22,656 nucleotides of DNA from CAADGU01 sp964581605 (GCA_964581605.1 CAZOPF010000091.1:1-22656); one strand, 5' to 3'. Counted from the stretch's first letter, positions 6,697 through 16,364 are shown. A program made the numbers and translations. Notes: a model not told the origin generated them from the letters alone.

Positions 6697-9216
6697 TTAC
6701 ATGGTTGGCATTGGTACCTCTTCCAGTTCTGGCGGCAAAGTCTGATCTTCTTGATGGCGTAGAACAACATCCCCATCCTCCACATCCAATACCACTGTTT
6801 CTCCGGCGACAAACTTGCCAGACAAAACAGCATCAGAGAGGCGATCTTCTACTTCCATTTGGATGAGGCGGCGCAACGGCCGTGCCCCAAACTCCGGGTC
6901 GTATCCATGTTCGGCCAGCCAATCGCGGGCCGCATCCGTAGCTGCGATTATTAACTCATGGTCTATCAGGCGATCATTCACCTCATCTAGAATAATATCC
7001 ACAATCCGGCGAATGTTTTCTTTGGTCAACTGCCGGAAAACAACAATGCTATCTACCCGGTTTATAAATTCAGGGCGGAACTGCTTTTTTAGTTGTTCCA
7101 GCAGGGTCTTCTGCATTTCGGCATACTGTTGATTGGCTTCGGTTACATCGTCACGGCGGAAAGAAAAGCCCAAATTTGGCCCCCGTTTGATGGTATCGGC
7201 CCCGATGTTGGAGGTCATAATGATCATGGCGTTGCGGAAATTGACCTTCTGCCCTTTGGCGTCTGACAAATGCCCCTCTTCCATGATTTGCAGTAACAGA
7301 TTGAACGCTTCTGGGTGCGCTTTTTCAATTTCATCAAAGACGATGATGGAATACGGCCGTCGCCGAACCGCTTCCGTTAACTGCCCGGCGTCTTCATACC
7401 CCACATAACCTGGGGGCGAGCCGACCAGCCGCGCCACATTGTGCCGTTCCATAAATTCAGACATATCCAACTGCACCAATGCGTCCTCACTGCCAAACAG
7501 GAACGTAGCCAATGCTTTGGTTAACTCCGTCTTACCAACCCCGGTGGGGCCGAGGAAGATAAAAGAGCCAATGGGGCGATTGGGGTCTTTCAGCCCGGCG
7601 CGGGCACGGCGCACCGCCTTAGAGATGGCGGTAATCGCTTCTTGTTGGCCCACAATGGATTTCCGCAACTCCTCTTCCATTTGCAGCAGCCGTTCCGACT
7701 CTTCCTGGGTGAATTGATAAACCGGGATGCCTGTCCACATTGCCAGAACTTCAGCAATGTCTTCGGCCGTTACGCTGACGGAGTATTCACCTTCATTGCT
7801 GGCACGCAGGTTATCGAGTTGGCGTTGCAGCTCATCTTCACGAGCGCGTAAATCTTCGGCATATTCATAACGGCCGTCTTCAATAGATTGTGTCCGTTCA
7901 TCCCGAATTTCACGCAGTTCTTCATATGCTTCCCGAATGTCGGCTGCCTGGGGCACACGATACATGCGCACACGGGAGGCGCTTTCATCAATCAGGTCAA
8001 TCGCCTTGTCCGGCAAGAAGCGGTCAGTAACATAACGAGTGGAAAGGTTGACGGCCGCTTCAATCGCTTCTTGGGTGATGAACAGGTTGTGATGCTGTTC
8101 ATATGCGCCCTTAATCCCCTGCAAAATCTGGATGCTTTCATCAGGCGATGGCTCGTCCACATAAATTGGTTGGAAGCGTCGTTCCAATGCCGCGTCGCTT
8201 TCAATGTATTTGCGATACTCTTCTAACGTAGTTGCCCCAATGGTTTGCAGTTCGCCCCGCGCCAATGCTGGTTTGAGGATGTTTGCTGCATCAACAGAAC
8301 TACCAGCCGACCCTGCCCCCACCAGCATATGCACCTCATCAATAAAGAGGATAGCATCGCTGGATTTCAGCTCTTCAATGACGCGCTTGAGCCGCTCTTC
8401 AAATTGGCCCCGGTACATTGTCCCAGCTACCAGGCTACCTACATCCAGTTGCAACACCCGTTTATTGTGCAGAATGTCTGGCACACGGCCGTCTACAATC
8501 CGCTGCGCCAATCCTTCAATGATGGCCGTTTTGCCCACCCCCGGTTCACCAATCAACGCCGGGTTATTCTTGGTACGCCGCGCCAATATCTGAATCACGC
8601 GCTCAATTTCCATTTGCCGGCCAATCACAGGGTCCAGCTTGTTTTCCTCAGCCATCGCCGTCAAATCGGTAGCCAATTGATCCACCATGGGCGTTTTGCT
8701 TTTTTCTTTTTTGGTTGCAGAACCACCACGTTTAGCGGGGGCGGCCGCTTCCGTTGCCGGCACCGGGCTTTCTTTCAACATACGCCGTGTCTGGCGGCGA
8801 ATCTGTTCGGGGCTAATGCCAAATTTACGCAGCACATCAATTGCCAGCCCCTCATTTTGCCGGGCCAACCCCAGCAGCAAATGTTCAGTGCTGATGTAAT
8901 GTTGCCCCATACGGCGGGCCTCTTCCACGGCCAGTTCCAACAGCCGCTTGGTGCTGGGTGAAAGTTCAATTTTTGTAAATGGAGTACGTGTGCCTGGCCC
9001 CCCGGATAATCGCTCCACCATAGCCTGGACACGCGCTGCGTCCAGCCCCAACTCACGCAATACCCGGCCAGCTACACCGCCTTCTTCGCGTAACAAGCCA
9101 ATTAGTACATGCTCACTGCCAATATAGCTATGATTTAATCGTTCGGCTTCTTCTTGGGCCAGACTCAGCACCCGCCTGGCTCTTTGTGTAAATCGTTCCC
9201 AGTTTTTCGAGTTCAC
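6697..9216 (-). CDS. clpC: ATP-dependent Clp protease ATP-binding subunit ClpC
   Basis: This 839-residue Hsp100 unfoldase has the full ClpC order. Two Clp N-terminal repeats (about 5-70 and 80-145) precede AAA+ domain 1 with Walker A GEPGVGKT (223-230) and Walker B LFIDEVHML. A UVR-type coiled-coil middle region (about 435-470) precedes AAA+ domain 2 with Walker A GPTGVGKT (556-563) and Walker B IIVFDEIEKAHPE. LGF at 682-684 is the tripeptide loop that docks on ClpP, so it should work with a ClpP peptidase encoded elsewhere. It starts with GTG; GAGGT lies 8 bases upstream. It follows rpsA by 52 bases and is probably cotranscribed with it. It ends at the bidirectional terminator. No CtsR/McsA-type regulator genes are adjacent. 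Confidence 0.96.
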   Translation of the reverse strand: MNSKNWERFTQRARRVLSLAQEEAERLNHSYIGSEHVLIGLLREEGGVAGRVLRELGLDAARVQAMVERLSGGPGTRTPFTKIELSPSTKRLLELAVEEARRMGQHYISTEHLLLGLARQNEGLAIDVLRKFGISPEQIRRQTRRMLKESPVPATEAAAPAKRGGSATKKEKSKTPMVDQLATDLTAMAEENKLDPVIGRQMEIERVIQILARRTKNNPALIGEPGVGKTAIIEGLAQRIVDGRVPDILHNKRVLQLDVGSLVAGTMYRGQFEERLKRVIEELKSSDAILFIDEVHMLVGAGSAGSSVDAANILKPALARGELQTIGATTLEEYRKYIESDAALERRFQPIYVDEPSPDESIQILQGIKGAYEQHHNLFITQEAIEAAVNLSTRYVTDRFLPDKAIDLIDESASRVRMYRVPQAADIREAYEELREIRDERTQSIEDGRYEYAEDLRAREDELQRQLDNLRASNEGEYSVSVTAEDIAEVLAMWTGIPVYQFTQEESERLLQMEEELRKSIVGQQEAITAISKAVRRARAGLKDPNRPIGSFIFLGPTGVGKTELTKALATFLFGSEDALVQLDMSEFMERHNVARLVGSPPGYVGYEDAGQLTEAVRRRPYSIIVFDEIEKAHPEAFNLLLQIMEEGHLSDAKGQKVNFRNAMIIMTSNIGADTIKRGPNLGFSFRRDDVTEANQQYAEMQKTLLEQLKKQFRPEFINRVDSIVVFRQLTKENIRRIVDIILDEVNDRLIDHELIIAATDAARDWLAEHGYDPEFGARPLRRLIQMEVEDRLSDAVLSGKFVAGETVVLDVEDGDVVLRHQEDQTLPPELEEVPMPTM

Positions 9217-9268
9217 CGGTGTTTACCTCGGTTTGGCTCGCCGGTCTTGCCCTGACCATTCGGTAAAG

Positions 9269-10447
9269 TTACTGTTCACTGAGCAACGCCAGGTCAGACT
9301 CGACGAATTTTGGAGAGGCAACCTGCCTGATACTCAGACCAAGCTGTCGCTGCTCCGCGTCAATACGAATAATACGAACCGATACTACCTGACCCACTTT
9401 CACCATATCACGGGGATGGGTGATATGTGTTTCTGATATTTCTGAGATGTGAATCAACCCTTCTAATTGGTAATCATCATGGAGGCGGGCAAAAGCGCCA
9501 TAAGGAGCGAGTTTGGTGAGGGTGGCCTCAAATACCTGCCCTACTTGATAATGTTCGTCAATACTTGTCCAGGGATCAGGTTGTAACCGTTTAAGGCTCA
9601 ATGCCAGACGTTCTTTTTCCTGGTCAATGGAAAGAACCTGTACTTTTACTTCCTGGCCTGTTTTTAATACTTCGTTGGGGTTGTTAATCCGTTTCCAGCT
9701 TATCTCAGAAAGGTGGATCAACCCTTCCAACCCGCCAATGTCTACAAAAGCACCAAAGTTGGCAATGTTGATTATACGGCCGTCAAACACATCCCCTTCT
9801 TTTATCTCTGACAATAATCTGGCCCGTTTCCCCTGGCGGATCTCTGAAGCAGCATCCTTTTCCGATAAAATCAGGCGATTTCTTTCCGCATCTACTTCTA
9901 CCACCTTCACCATAATAGGCTGCCCTACCGATTTTTGCAGTGCGCCAGGGCTTTGCTGCACCGCCTGCTGCCGTTCCCGGCTAAACTGTGATTTCGGTAC
10001 AAATCCGCGCAGTTGCCCGATTTGCACCAACAGCCCCCCCTTATTGTGCCCGGCAATTTTCCCTTCACATGCCTCCTTTGCCTGCAAGCAATGTTCCATG
10101 TGCGACCAGTCCTGGTACTCAATGGCTTTCACAAAGGAGACGATGAGATTGCCATGCTCATCTTCCAGAGAAACCACGTAGACATACACTTCATTGCCCA
10201 CAGCTAGCTGCTCGCGGGCATTGGCATCCAATGTCTGCACCTCGGCCATGGGAATGATCCCTTCCGATTTGGCACCAATATCTACTAATATCTCATTATT
10301 CCGGTGTGCTACCACCCACCCCTTGCGCGTATCTCCTGTGGCGGGCAGGTCAAACTTCTCCCCTAACAAGAAATCCATGGGGTGATTTGATTCACTCTCT
10401 GTATAGGTTAATTGATTAACCAAGTTTTTCTTCCCATCCTTTGTCAC
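9269..10447 (-). CDS. rpsA: 30S ribosomal protein S1-like protein with four S1 domains
   Basis: The 392-residue product consists of four OB-fold S1 RNA-binding domains at about residues 38-105, 125-195, 210-280 and 297-367. The third and fourth are most typical (GAFVDIGGLEGLIHLSEIS; GAFARLHDDYQLEGLIHISE). The second is divergent. It should help mRNA bind the 30S subunit. Four domains, rather than the six of Escherichia coli S1, is common in other bacterial phyla. A GTG at 10447 lies 17 bases downstream of a near-consensus -10. An internal ATG at 10378 (MDFLLGEKFDL) is an alternative start, and neither has an obvious Shine-Dalgarno sequence. clpC follows on the same strand. Confidence 0.88.
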   Translation of the reverse strand: MTKDGKKNLVNQLTYTESESNHPMDFLLGEKFDLPATGDTRKGWVVAHRNNEILVDIGAKSEGIIPMAEVQTLDANAREQLAVGNEVYVYVVSLEDEHGNLIVSFVKAIEYQDWSHMEHCLQAKEACEGKIAGHNKGGLLVQIGQLRGFVPKSQFSRERQQAVQQSPGALQKSVGQPIMVKVVEVDAERNRLILSEKDAASEIRQGKRARLLSEIKEGDVFDGRIINIANFGAFVDIGGLEGLIHLSEISWKRINNPNEVLKTGQEVKVQVLSIDQEKERLALSLKRLQPDPWTSIDEHYQVGQVFEATLTKLAPYGAFARLHDDYQLEGLIHISEISETHITHPRDMVKVGQVVSVRIIRIDAEQRQLGLSIRQVASPKFVESDLALLSEQ

Positions 10448-10464
10448 ATTGCACTTTTGCCTGG

Positions 10465-10492
10465 ATTATACTGGGTTCAGACGGGTTGGCAA
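10465..10492 (-). promoter_or_regulatory. Promoter of the rpsA-clpC operon
   Basis: On the minus strand TTGCCA (10487-10492) and a perfect TATAAT (10465-10470) are separated by 16 bases. The predicted start near 10458 leaves a leader of only about 11 bases before the GTG at 10447. This is one of the closest matches to the housekeeping consensus in the window, as expected for a ribosomal protein gene. Confidence 0.7.
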
Positions 10493-10530
10493 TATCACGA
10501 TCAGGCTGTTAATGAAGTTCATACGGCCGT

Positions 10531-13419
10531 GTGCGCCTCCTGAAACGATGGGATATTATCCCCTTTATGCCGCAGGTAAGATGGTTTGCCCAACACCCAC
10601 GCGCCTATACAATCCTGTTGGAGAGCGCACTTTTTTTGGCCGCCTTTTTGCCACGCCTGGCCGCCATTAACCGCTATGTAACGCCAGATGAATTGATCTG
10701 GGTGTTCCGCTCAGTACAATTTCGGCAGGCATTCCTGGCCGGGCAATGGGCAGAGACCCTGACGGCCGGACATCCAGGCGTGATAACGACATGGTTGGGT
10801 GCTTGGGGGATCAGCCTGCAATTATGGCTACTGCCCTCTGACCTTGCCGCTTATCAATGGTTGACCCATCTGGCCTGGTTCGCCCCAGAAAACAGCGTCA
10901 TGTTTCAGCAGCTCTATACCTTTTTAACGGGCGGCCGTTTGCTCATCGCCATCGTGAATAGCCTGGGTGTGGTTGCCATCTTCGTGTTGGCGCAGCCATT
11001 ATTCGGTCGGGCGGCCGCTGTGTTAGTGGCCGGGCTGCTGGCTTTTGACCCATTCCTGGTAGGGCTGTCGGGCCTCCTCCATGTGGACGCGCTCCTGGCT
11101 ACCTTTGCCACCCTGTCCCTGTTAGCTCTGGCACAGGCCATCACCTTGCCCGCCAGGCCCTTTAAGTGGGCGGCCTTATCCGGCGCACTGGCTGGTTTAG
11201 CCATCCTCACCAAAACGCCCGCGCTGTTGTTGCCCCCTTTTGCCGCTTTCATTATTTTTTTGTCAATGTTCGCCGATTGGCCCCGGCCGTTCGCTTCCCG
11301 GCTGATGCGCATGATTGGCCAGGGATTAAGCTGGCTGGCTGCCTGCCTGGTGCTGGTTTTTTTATTATTCCCGGCTCTCTGGCATTCGCCCATGCAAGTA
11401 GCCGAGAAAATGACCAGCACCTCCAGCCGCCACATCGAAGAAGCCTTACGCCCCATCTTTTTCCTCGGACGGTCTGCATATGAACATGGGCCACTCTTTT
11501 ATCCACTGACCCTTGCCTTCCGCTTAAATCCTATCGTATTTTGTGGCCTCATTCTTGCCATGTTGCTTATCATACGGGCCATCTGGCGGCGAGAAAACCA
11601 TGACCCCTGGCTCAAACTCAAAACCTGGATTTTCATTGCGTGGCCGCTCCTCTTTCTGGCGGCTATTTCCCTGGCCGTGAAGAAGTTTGACCGCTATGCC
11701 CTGCCGGTTATCCCCGCTCTCACCATCATCGCTGCACTGGGTTGGGTTTATGTGCCGGCGCTGTACATGCGCCGCAATCAGGTTGTTCTGGCATTGGTGG
11801 GAGGGCAACTATTGTTACTGTTATGGGTGATGCCTTATCCATTAACGGCCGTAAATCCTCTTTTGGGCGGCCCGGCTGTTGCCCGGCACGTTTTTGATGT
11901 AGGGTGGGGTGAGGCGGAAAGCACGGCCGCCCGCTGGTTGGCCACACAACCAGATGCAGCCACCCAAACGGCCGTCTCCTGGATTGCCCCCGCTGTGGCC
12001 CCCTTTTTTCCCGGCCAAACCTTGCCTTCCCAGGAGTCATCTTTCCCTTTTGCCGATTACCTGATTGTGCCCGCCAACGGCCGTGACCCACAGCCCACCA
12101 CCGCCCAATTGTTGCACACTATCCAATTCAACGGCCGTGATCGGGCATACATCTACCAACAGCCAGAGCCAGAACCCATTTTAACCCCCGGCCCCCTGGC
12201 CGCCCCCGTGACGTTTGGCAATGGCATTCAGATGGTTGGCACGGGCACGGCCGTCTACACCGGACAGCTAGAAACGGTCATTCGCTGGCAACTTCTTCGC
12301 TCCACCAGCGACCGTTACACCGTCAAACTCACCTTGCGTGATGATCAGGGGCAGCTTTGGGCATCCCGCGAAATGCCACTGCTTAACGCCGTCTACTTCT
12401 ACCCGGCACAGTGGGCGGCCAACGAGCCAACAGATACCCGCTACACAGTCGCGCTGCCGCCCGGTTTGCCCCCCGGCACCTATCAATTGGCAGTAACCCT
12501 TTTTGCGGAAGCCACCCAGGCGCAGCTGCCCGTCTTCACGGCCGATGGCACATTTCAGGGAATGGCTCAATCGTTGGGGCAATTCCAAACACAGTTGCCG
12601 CCGCAGCCCGCTATCGCCCCGGATTTTGACCCACCCATCGCCCGGTTACAGGATTGGCAAGACGGCCGTCTGCGTTTGCTCGCTCCCAATGACTTTCCGC
12701 CATCAGCCGTCGTCAATGGGGATGTTTTATGGCTCGATTTAGTTTGGCGGGCAGATGAAACCCTGCCTGCCGGTTTGCAGGTGGAACTTACTCTGGGGGA
12801 TGTTGTCGTTCGCCAGCCGTTGAGCCGTTTTGATACGGGCAACTGGCGGCCCGGCGAGATGATTCACGAAAAAACGGCCGTGCCCATCCCCCCGGATATG
12901 CCCGGTGACGTGTACACCTTAGGCATCCGGCCGTTAACCGCTGACGGCCAATCATGGGGTGATGTTGCCACCGTCGGGCAGGTCAAAGTCATTGCCCTGG
13001 ATAGAGAATTTACCCTACCGGCGGCCGTGCCCATTGTGCGTGATGACTCCTTTGGCGGGCAGATGCGGCTGCGTGGCCTGGAAACGCCCCAACCAGACGC
13101 GCTCACCCTCTACTGGCAGGTAGAGCAGGTACCGGATCAGCCCATCTCCGCTTTTGTCCATTTGTTGGATGAAAACGGCCAGATTGTGGCCCAATCGGAT
13201 CAATGGCCGGGCGGTTTGCCGGCACATCTCTGGGCTATCGGTCAGATTATTTCCGATCACCACACACTCAGTCTGCCACCAGACTTGCCGCCCGGCGCAT
13301 ATCAAATGGCCGTGGGGCTGTATGACCCGGCCACCGGCCAGCGGCTGCCCGCCTTTGCTGCCGACGGCCGTGCCCATGCCAACGACCAGATACTTTTGCC
13401 GGTAGAGGTGACAGAGTGA
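10531..13419 (+). CDS. Multi-TM glycosyltransferase (GT39/PMT/ArnT-like) with C-terminal beta-rich modules
   Basis: This 962-residue GT-C type membrane protein begins with many hydrophobic spans (about residues 25-440). After the first span comes the acidic pair of the GT39/ArnT family, Asp53-Glu54 in TPDELIW, and then HPG at 81-83. Such enzymes move a sugar from a lipid-phosphate carrier to an acceptor on the outer face of the membrane. From about residue 555 the protein is soluble and beta-rich, with repeated patterns of the type PPG-TYQLAV or PPGAYQMAVGLYD followed by RLPAF. The modules probably lie outside and may bind glycan or acceptor. The start is GTG at 10531; an ATG at 10567 is an alternative, and no clear RBS is seen. 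Its stop overlaps the next start codon (GTGA). It is first in a three-gene coupled operon. Confidence 0.85.
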   Translation: MRLLKRWDIIPFMPQVRWFAQHPRAYTILLESALFLAAFLPRLAAINRYVTPDELIWVFRSVQFRQAFLAGQWAETLTAGHPGVITTWLGAWGISLQLWLLPSDLAAYQWLTHLAWFAPENSVMFQQLYTFLTGGRLLIAIVNSLGVVAIFVLAQPLFGRAAAVLVAGLLAFDPFLVGLSGLLHVDALLATFATLSLLALAQAITLPARPFKWAALSGALAGLAILTKTPALLLPPFAAFIIFLSMFADWPRPFASRLMRMIGQGLSWLAACLVLVFLLFPALWHSPMQVAEKMTSTSSRHIEEALRPIFFLGRSAYEHGPLFYPLTLAFRLNPIVFCGLILAMLLIIRAIWRRENHDPWLKLKTWIFIAWPLLFLAAISLAVKKFDRYALPVIPALTIIAALGWVYVPALYMRRNQVVLALVGGQLLLLLWVMPYPLTAVNPLLGGPAVARHVFDVGWGEAESTAARWLATQPDAATQTAVSWIAPAVAPFFPGQTLPSQESSFPFADYLIVPANGRDPQPTTAQLLHTIQFNGRDRAYIYQQPEPEPILTPGPLAAPVTFGNGIQMVGTGTAVYTGQLETVIRWQLLRSTSDRYTVKLTLRDDQGQLWASREMPLLNAVYFYPAQWAANEPTDTRYTVALPPGLPPGTYQLAVTLFAEATQAQLPVFTADGTFQGMAQSLGQFQTQLPPQPAIAPDFDPPIARLQDWQDGRLRLLAPNDFPPSAVVNGDVLWLDLVWRADETLPAGLQVELTLGDVVVRQPLSRFDTGNWRPGEMIHEKTAVPIPPDMPGDVYTLGIRPLTADGQSWGDVATVGQVKVIALDREFTLPAAVPIVRDDSFGGQMRLRGLETPQPDALTLYWQVEQVPDQPISAFVHLLDENGQIVAQSDQWPGGLPAHLWAIGQIISDHHTLSLPPDLPPGAYQMAVGLYDPATGQRLPAFAADGRAHANDQILLPVEVTE

Positions 13420-16364
13420 ACAGTGAGCAGTTAGCAGTGAACAGTGAGCAGTTAGCAGTGAACAGCCCGCCAGCTGTCCACTTTTCACTGTTCACTGCCT
13501 ACTGTTTACTTCTCCTCCTGCTCCTGCCTGGTTTCGCCTTGCGCCTATACGCTCTGGAAAGCCAGAGCATCTGGTGGGATGAGGGCATCAGCCTTTATCT
13601 GTCCCGGTTGTCCCTGGCTGCTATTCTGGCTGATCGAGTTATCAACATTCATCCGCCGCTCTACTTCATTATTTTGAAGGGGTGGACGACCCTCGTTGGG
13701 GCACAGGCGTTTAGCGGCCGTTACTTTTCCGCATTGGCCAGTCTGCTGCAAATTGCGGCCGTGTACGCCGTTTGCCGCCGCTGGTTTCGGAGCCGTAATC
13801 TATATGCCGTAATCTCTCAACCGATGGCGGCTCACCGATTATGGCCCACCGATTACCGATTACCCACTACCGACTATGCCCCCCTCCTGGCCGCCTTTCT
13901 GGTGGCCATTTCGCCCCTCTCCATCATTTATGCCCAGGAGACGCGCGTCTACGCGCTGCTGCCGCTGGCCTCGATGACGCTATTGGCGCTCACCTGGGAG
14001 ATAGTTGACGGCCGTCGGGGGCATTACGGCCGTGACTGGCTCATCTTCGGGTTGGTTGAATGGGTGGGGGTGCATCTGCATTATGTGATGATTTTTGTGG
14101 TAGCGTATGTCTCCGCCTGGTTGCTGCTGGCTTTGCGGCGGGCCAGACCAAAGGCCGTCTGGCGCTCGTTTTGGGTTACACAGTTGGTGGTGGGGCTGGC
14201 CTGTTTGCCCTGGTTTGCGGCCGTACTGAGCAACTGGACGGCCGTCCAGGCCGAAGCCAACAGCGGCGCCTATCTGGCTGATCCGGTCCCGATGGACTTT
14301 CTGCTCAGACAGGTGTGGGTTTTCCATCATACCGGTCTGGCCGGGGCGTTGGCGCAGCCGGGCATCTGGCCGTTGGCATGGGTGGTGTTGCTGACAACGG
14401 CCGCCCTCACTCTTCTCCGCCTTGTTCAGTTGCCTGGCCCAAAGTCCGATCACCGATTACCGCTAACCGATTACCCATTACGCCGCACCACCACCCGCCT
14501 CCTCTTGCAATGGTGCCTGCCCCTGGCGGCCGCCCTGCTGGTCTGGACGGTGCGCTCCTTTTCCCATCCCCGCTACATCGCCTTTGCCGCCCTCAGCTAT
14601 ATCCCACTGGCTGCCTATTTGATAGTTCCAGGCGCGGCCGATTACCGCCGCCCACTGCGCCGGGCAGGGCAAGTGGTGGCGATATGCCTGTTTGCGTCCC
14701 TGGTGGCTCTCTCATTCCTGGGGCTGCACCGTTATTTTTTCGATCCCCAATCAGCCAAAGATGATATGCGCGGCGCAGCGCAATATCTGGCAGAGTCACT
14801 TGCCCCAGATGACCTGATCATCATCCCTGATGGCGGGTGGGCCTTTTTATTTGAGTACAACGGCCGTACCCCCATTGACTACCCTGGCCTGAATGACCGC
14901 CAGACGTTTGGGGCACGCCTGGCAGAGTGGACGCGAGAGCCGCGCCGTATTGCCCTGTTGACCGATGCCGCTTCCTCCCGCGATTGGCAGCAGGTGGTGC
15001 CATTTGCTCTGGAACAGGCCGGTTCGCTGCTGGAAACACGGCCGTTCAACGGCCTCGTCGTCCGCATTTACGAAATCGCCAGACCGGCTGCCCCCCCCGA
15101 ATGGACCCCTCTTCAGGCTCATTTTGGCTCTATGCAATTAACCGATGGTTGGGTGGAGCAGGGGGCGGCCGCCAACACGGCCGTCTCCCTTGCCCTGCGC
15201 TGGCTGTTGCCCGCCGCCACAACCGACCGTTACCATCTGGTGCTCAACCTGACGGATGGCGATGGCCTGCCATTGGCCCAGCAAAATGAACTGCTGGTAG
15301 ACGCACACGGCCGCCCCACTGAGTATTGGCCCCCAGGCGCAGTTGTGACCACGACCCATCTGCTACCCCTGCCGCCAGGGACGCCGCCACTATCCGTCAC
15401 TCTCCGCCTGGGTGTGGCCAAAAGTGGCAGCGGTGGCCAGGTGGAAACGGTGGAAATGACGGATGAGGCTGGCAGGCCACAGGGGATTTTTGTGAACTGG
15501 CCGACGGCCGTAACCCTCGCTCCGGCTACCCATCCCGGTGCAAATCCATATGCCCGCCCGCCAGGGCTGCCCCGTTTGCCAGAACCGCTGGCTGTGGCCG
15601 AAGGTGTCTGGCTGACGGCCGTTGGCCAGGACAGAAAGGAGATCAGCGGTGGGCAACGGCTGCAAATTAGCCTGGAATGGCAGGCCACGCATGTGCCGTT
15701 GGCCGGGGAGCAGCCCCGGCTGGAATTGGTGCAGGGCGGGGAGCTATTGGCTGAGATGCCATTAACCCGGCACTACCCTTTGAGCCAATGGCGGGCCGGC
15801 GAGCTTGTTCTGGAACATACCTTGCTGCCCATTCCAGCAGCGGCCGAAGCCGGCCCGGCCGAACTGTTTCTGGCGCTGGCCGGGCAGCGGTTCCCCATTG
15901 GGCAGGTGGAAATCGTCGCCTCTAACCACAACTTTACCCCACCCACGCCCATGCACACGCTCGATGTGCCCTTTAGCGAAGTGGCCCGGCTGGTGGGGTT
16001 TGATCTGCCCCAACAGACCGTATCGGCTGGCGACCCAATTCCGCTGACTTTGTATTGGCAGGCGATGGGGGATGACTCTCCGGTGGCATATACCGTGTTT
16101 GCCCATTTGCTGGCCGCCGACGGCCGTCTCATCGGCCAGCACGACGCCCCGCCAGACAATGGGCAGCGCCCCACTACCGGCTGGATAGCGGGCGAATTTA
16201 TTACCGATGGGCACGAAATCACCTTCCGTGAGCCGGCTTACACCGGCCCGGCGCAGATTGCCATTGGCCTGTATAACCCCATTACCAGCACACGCCTGCC
16301 CCTGGCAGATGGGGCAGACATGCTGCTGCTGCCGGTGGCTATCATGGTGGAGAATGAGCCATGA
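13416..16364 (+). CDS. Second multi-TM glycosyltransferase (GT39/ArnT-like) with C-terminal beta-rich modules
   Basis: This 982-residue GT-C protein shows the family signature after its first span: WWDEG with Asp55-Glu56, and HPPLY at 79-83. Hydrophobic spans run to about residue 440. From about 564 there are beta-rich modules like those of the upstream gene (LRWLLPAATTDRYHLVLNL; AQIAIGLYNP). The GTG start overlaps the preceding stop by two bases, so it is translationally coupled. The N-terminus (MNSEQLAVNSEQLAVNS) is encoded by a 21-bp direct repeat that is not part of the family fold. Two inter-helix loops (about residues 129-152 and 342-356) contain TDYRLP/TDYPL, encoded by CCGATTACC words also found between genes. 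These look like repeat insertions into tolerant loops. The acceptor is unknown. Confidence 0.87.
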   Translation: MNSEQLAVNSEQLAVNSPPAVHFSLFTAYCLLLLLLLPGFALRLYALESQSIWWDEGISLYLSRLSLAAILADRVINIHPPLYFIILKGWTTLVGAQAFSGRYFSALASLLQIAAVYAVCRRWFRSRNLYAVISQPMAAHRLWPTDYRLPTTDYAPLLAAFLVAISPLSIIYAQETRVYALLPLASMTLLALTWEIVDGRRGHYGRDWLIFGLVEWVGVHLHYVMIFVVAYVSAWLLLALRRARPKAVWRSFWVTQLVVGLACLPWFAAVLSNWTAVQAEANSGAYLADPVPMDFLLRQVWVFHHTGLAGALAQPGIWPLAWVVLLTTAALTLLRLVQLPGPKSDHRLPLTDYPLRRTTTRLLLQWCLPLAAALLVWTVRSFSHPRYIAFAALSYIPLAAYLIVPGAADYRRPLRRAGQVVAICLFASLVALSFLGLHRYFFDPQSAKDDMRGAAQYLAESLAPDDLIIIPDGGWAFLFEYNGRTPIDYPGLNDRQTFGARLAEWTREPRRIALLTDAASSRDWQQVVPFALEQAGSLLETRPFNGLVVRIYEIARPAAPPEWTPLQAHFGSMQLTDGWVEQGAAANTAVSLALRWLLPAATTDRYHLVLNLTDGDGLPLAQQNELLVDAHGRPTEYWPPGAVVTTTHLLPLPPGTPPLSVTLRLGVAKSGSGGQVETVEMTDEAGRPQGIFVNWPTAVTLAPATHPGANPYARPPGLPRLPEPLAVAEGVWLTAVGQDRKEISGGQRLQISLEWQATHVPLAGEQPRLELVQGGELLAEMPLTRHYPLSQWRAGELVLEHTLLPIPAAAEAGPAELFLALAGQRFPIGQVEIVASNHNFTPPTPMHTLDVPFSEVARLVGFDLPQQTVSAGDPIPLTLYWQAMGDDSPVAYTVFAHLLAADGRLIGQHDAPPDNGQRPTTGWIAGEFITDGHEITFREPAYTGPAQIAIGLYNPITSTRLPLADGADMLLLPVAIMVENEP
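13419..13498. repeat. Two 21-bp direct repeats and a hairpin at the start of the second glycosyltransferase gene
   Basis: A 21-bp unit beginning AACAGTGAGCAGTTAGC occurs perfectly twice (13419-13439, 13440-13460) with a partial third copy (13461-13465). Part of it, GCAGTGAACAGTGA (13434-13447), is perfectly complementary to TCACTGTTCACTGC (13485-13498), a 14-bp stem. The unit length is a multiple of three, so copy-number change would keep the frame. Confidence 0.85.
13830..13880 (+). repeat. In-gene CCGATTACC word array
   Basis: The stretch reads as degenerate tandem words (ACCGATTATGG, ACCGATTACCGATTACCC, ACTACCGACTA) inside the second glycosyltransferase gene, encoding a hydrophilic loop (HRLWPTDYRLPTTDY). 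A second, shorter copy is at 14448-14485. Related words lie between genes at 3398-3425. Confidence 0.6.

Noticed and set aside
10914..11456. Minus-strand open frame of 180 codons inside the first glycosyltransferase gene
   Set aside because: It is the antisense of hydrophobic membrane spans, Arg/Ala/Ser-rich, with no motif.
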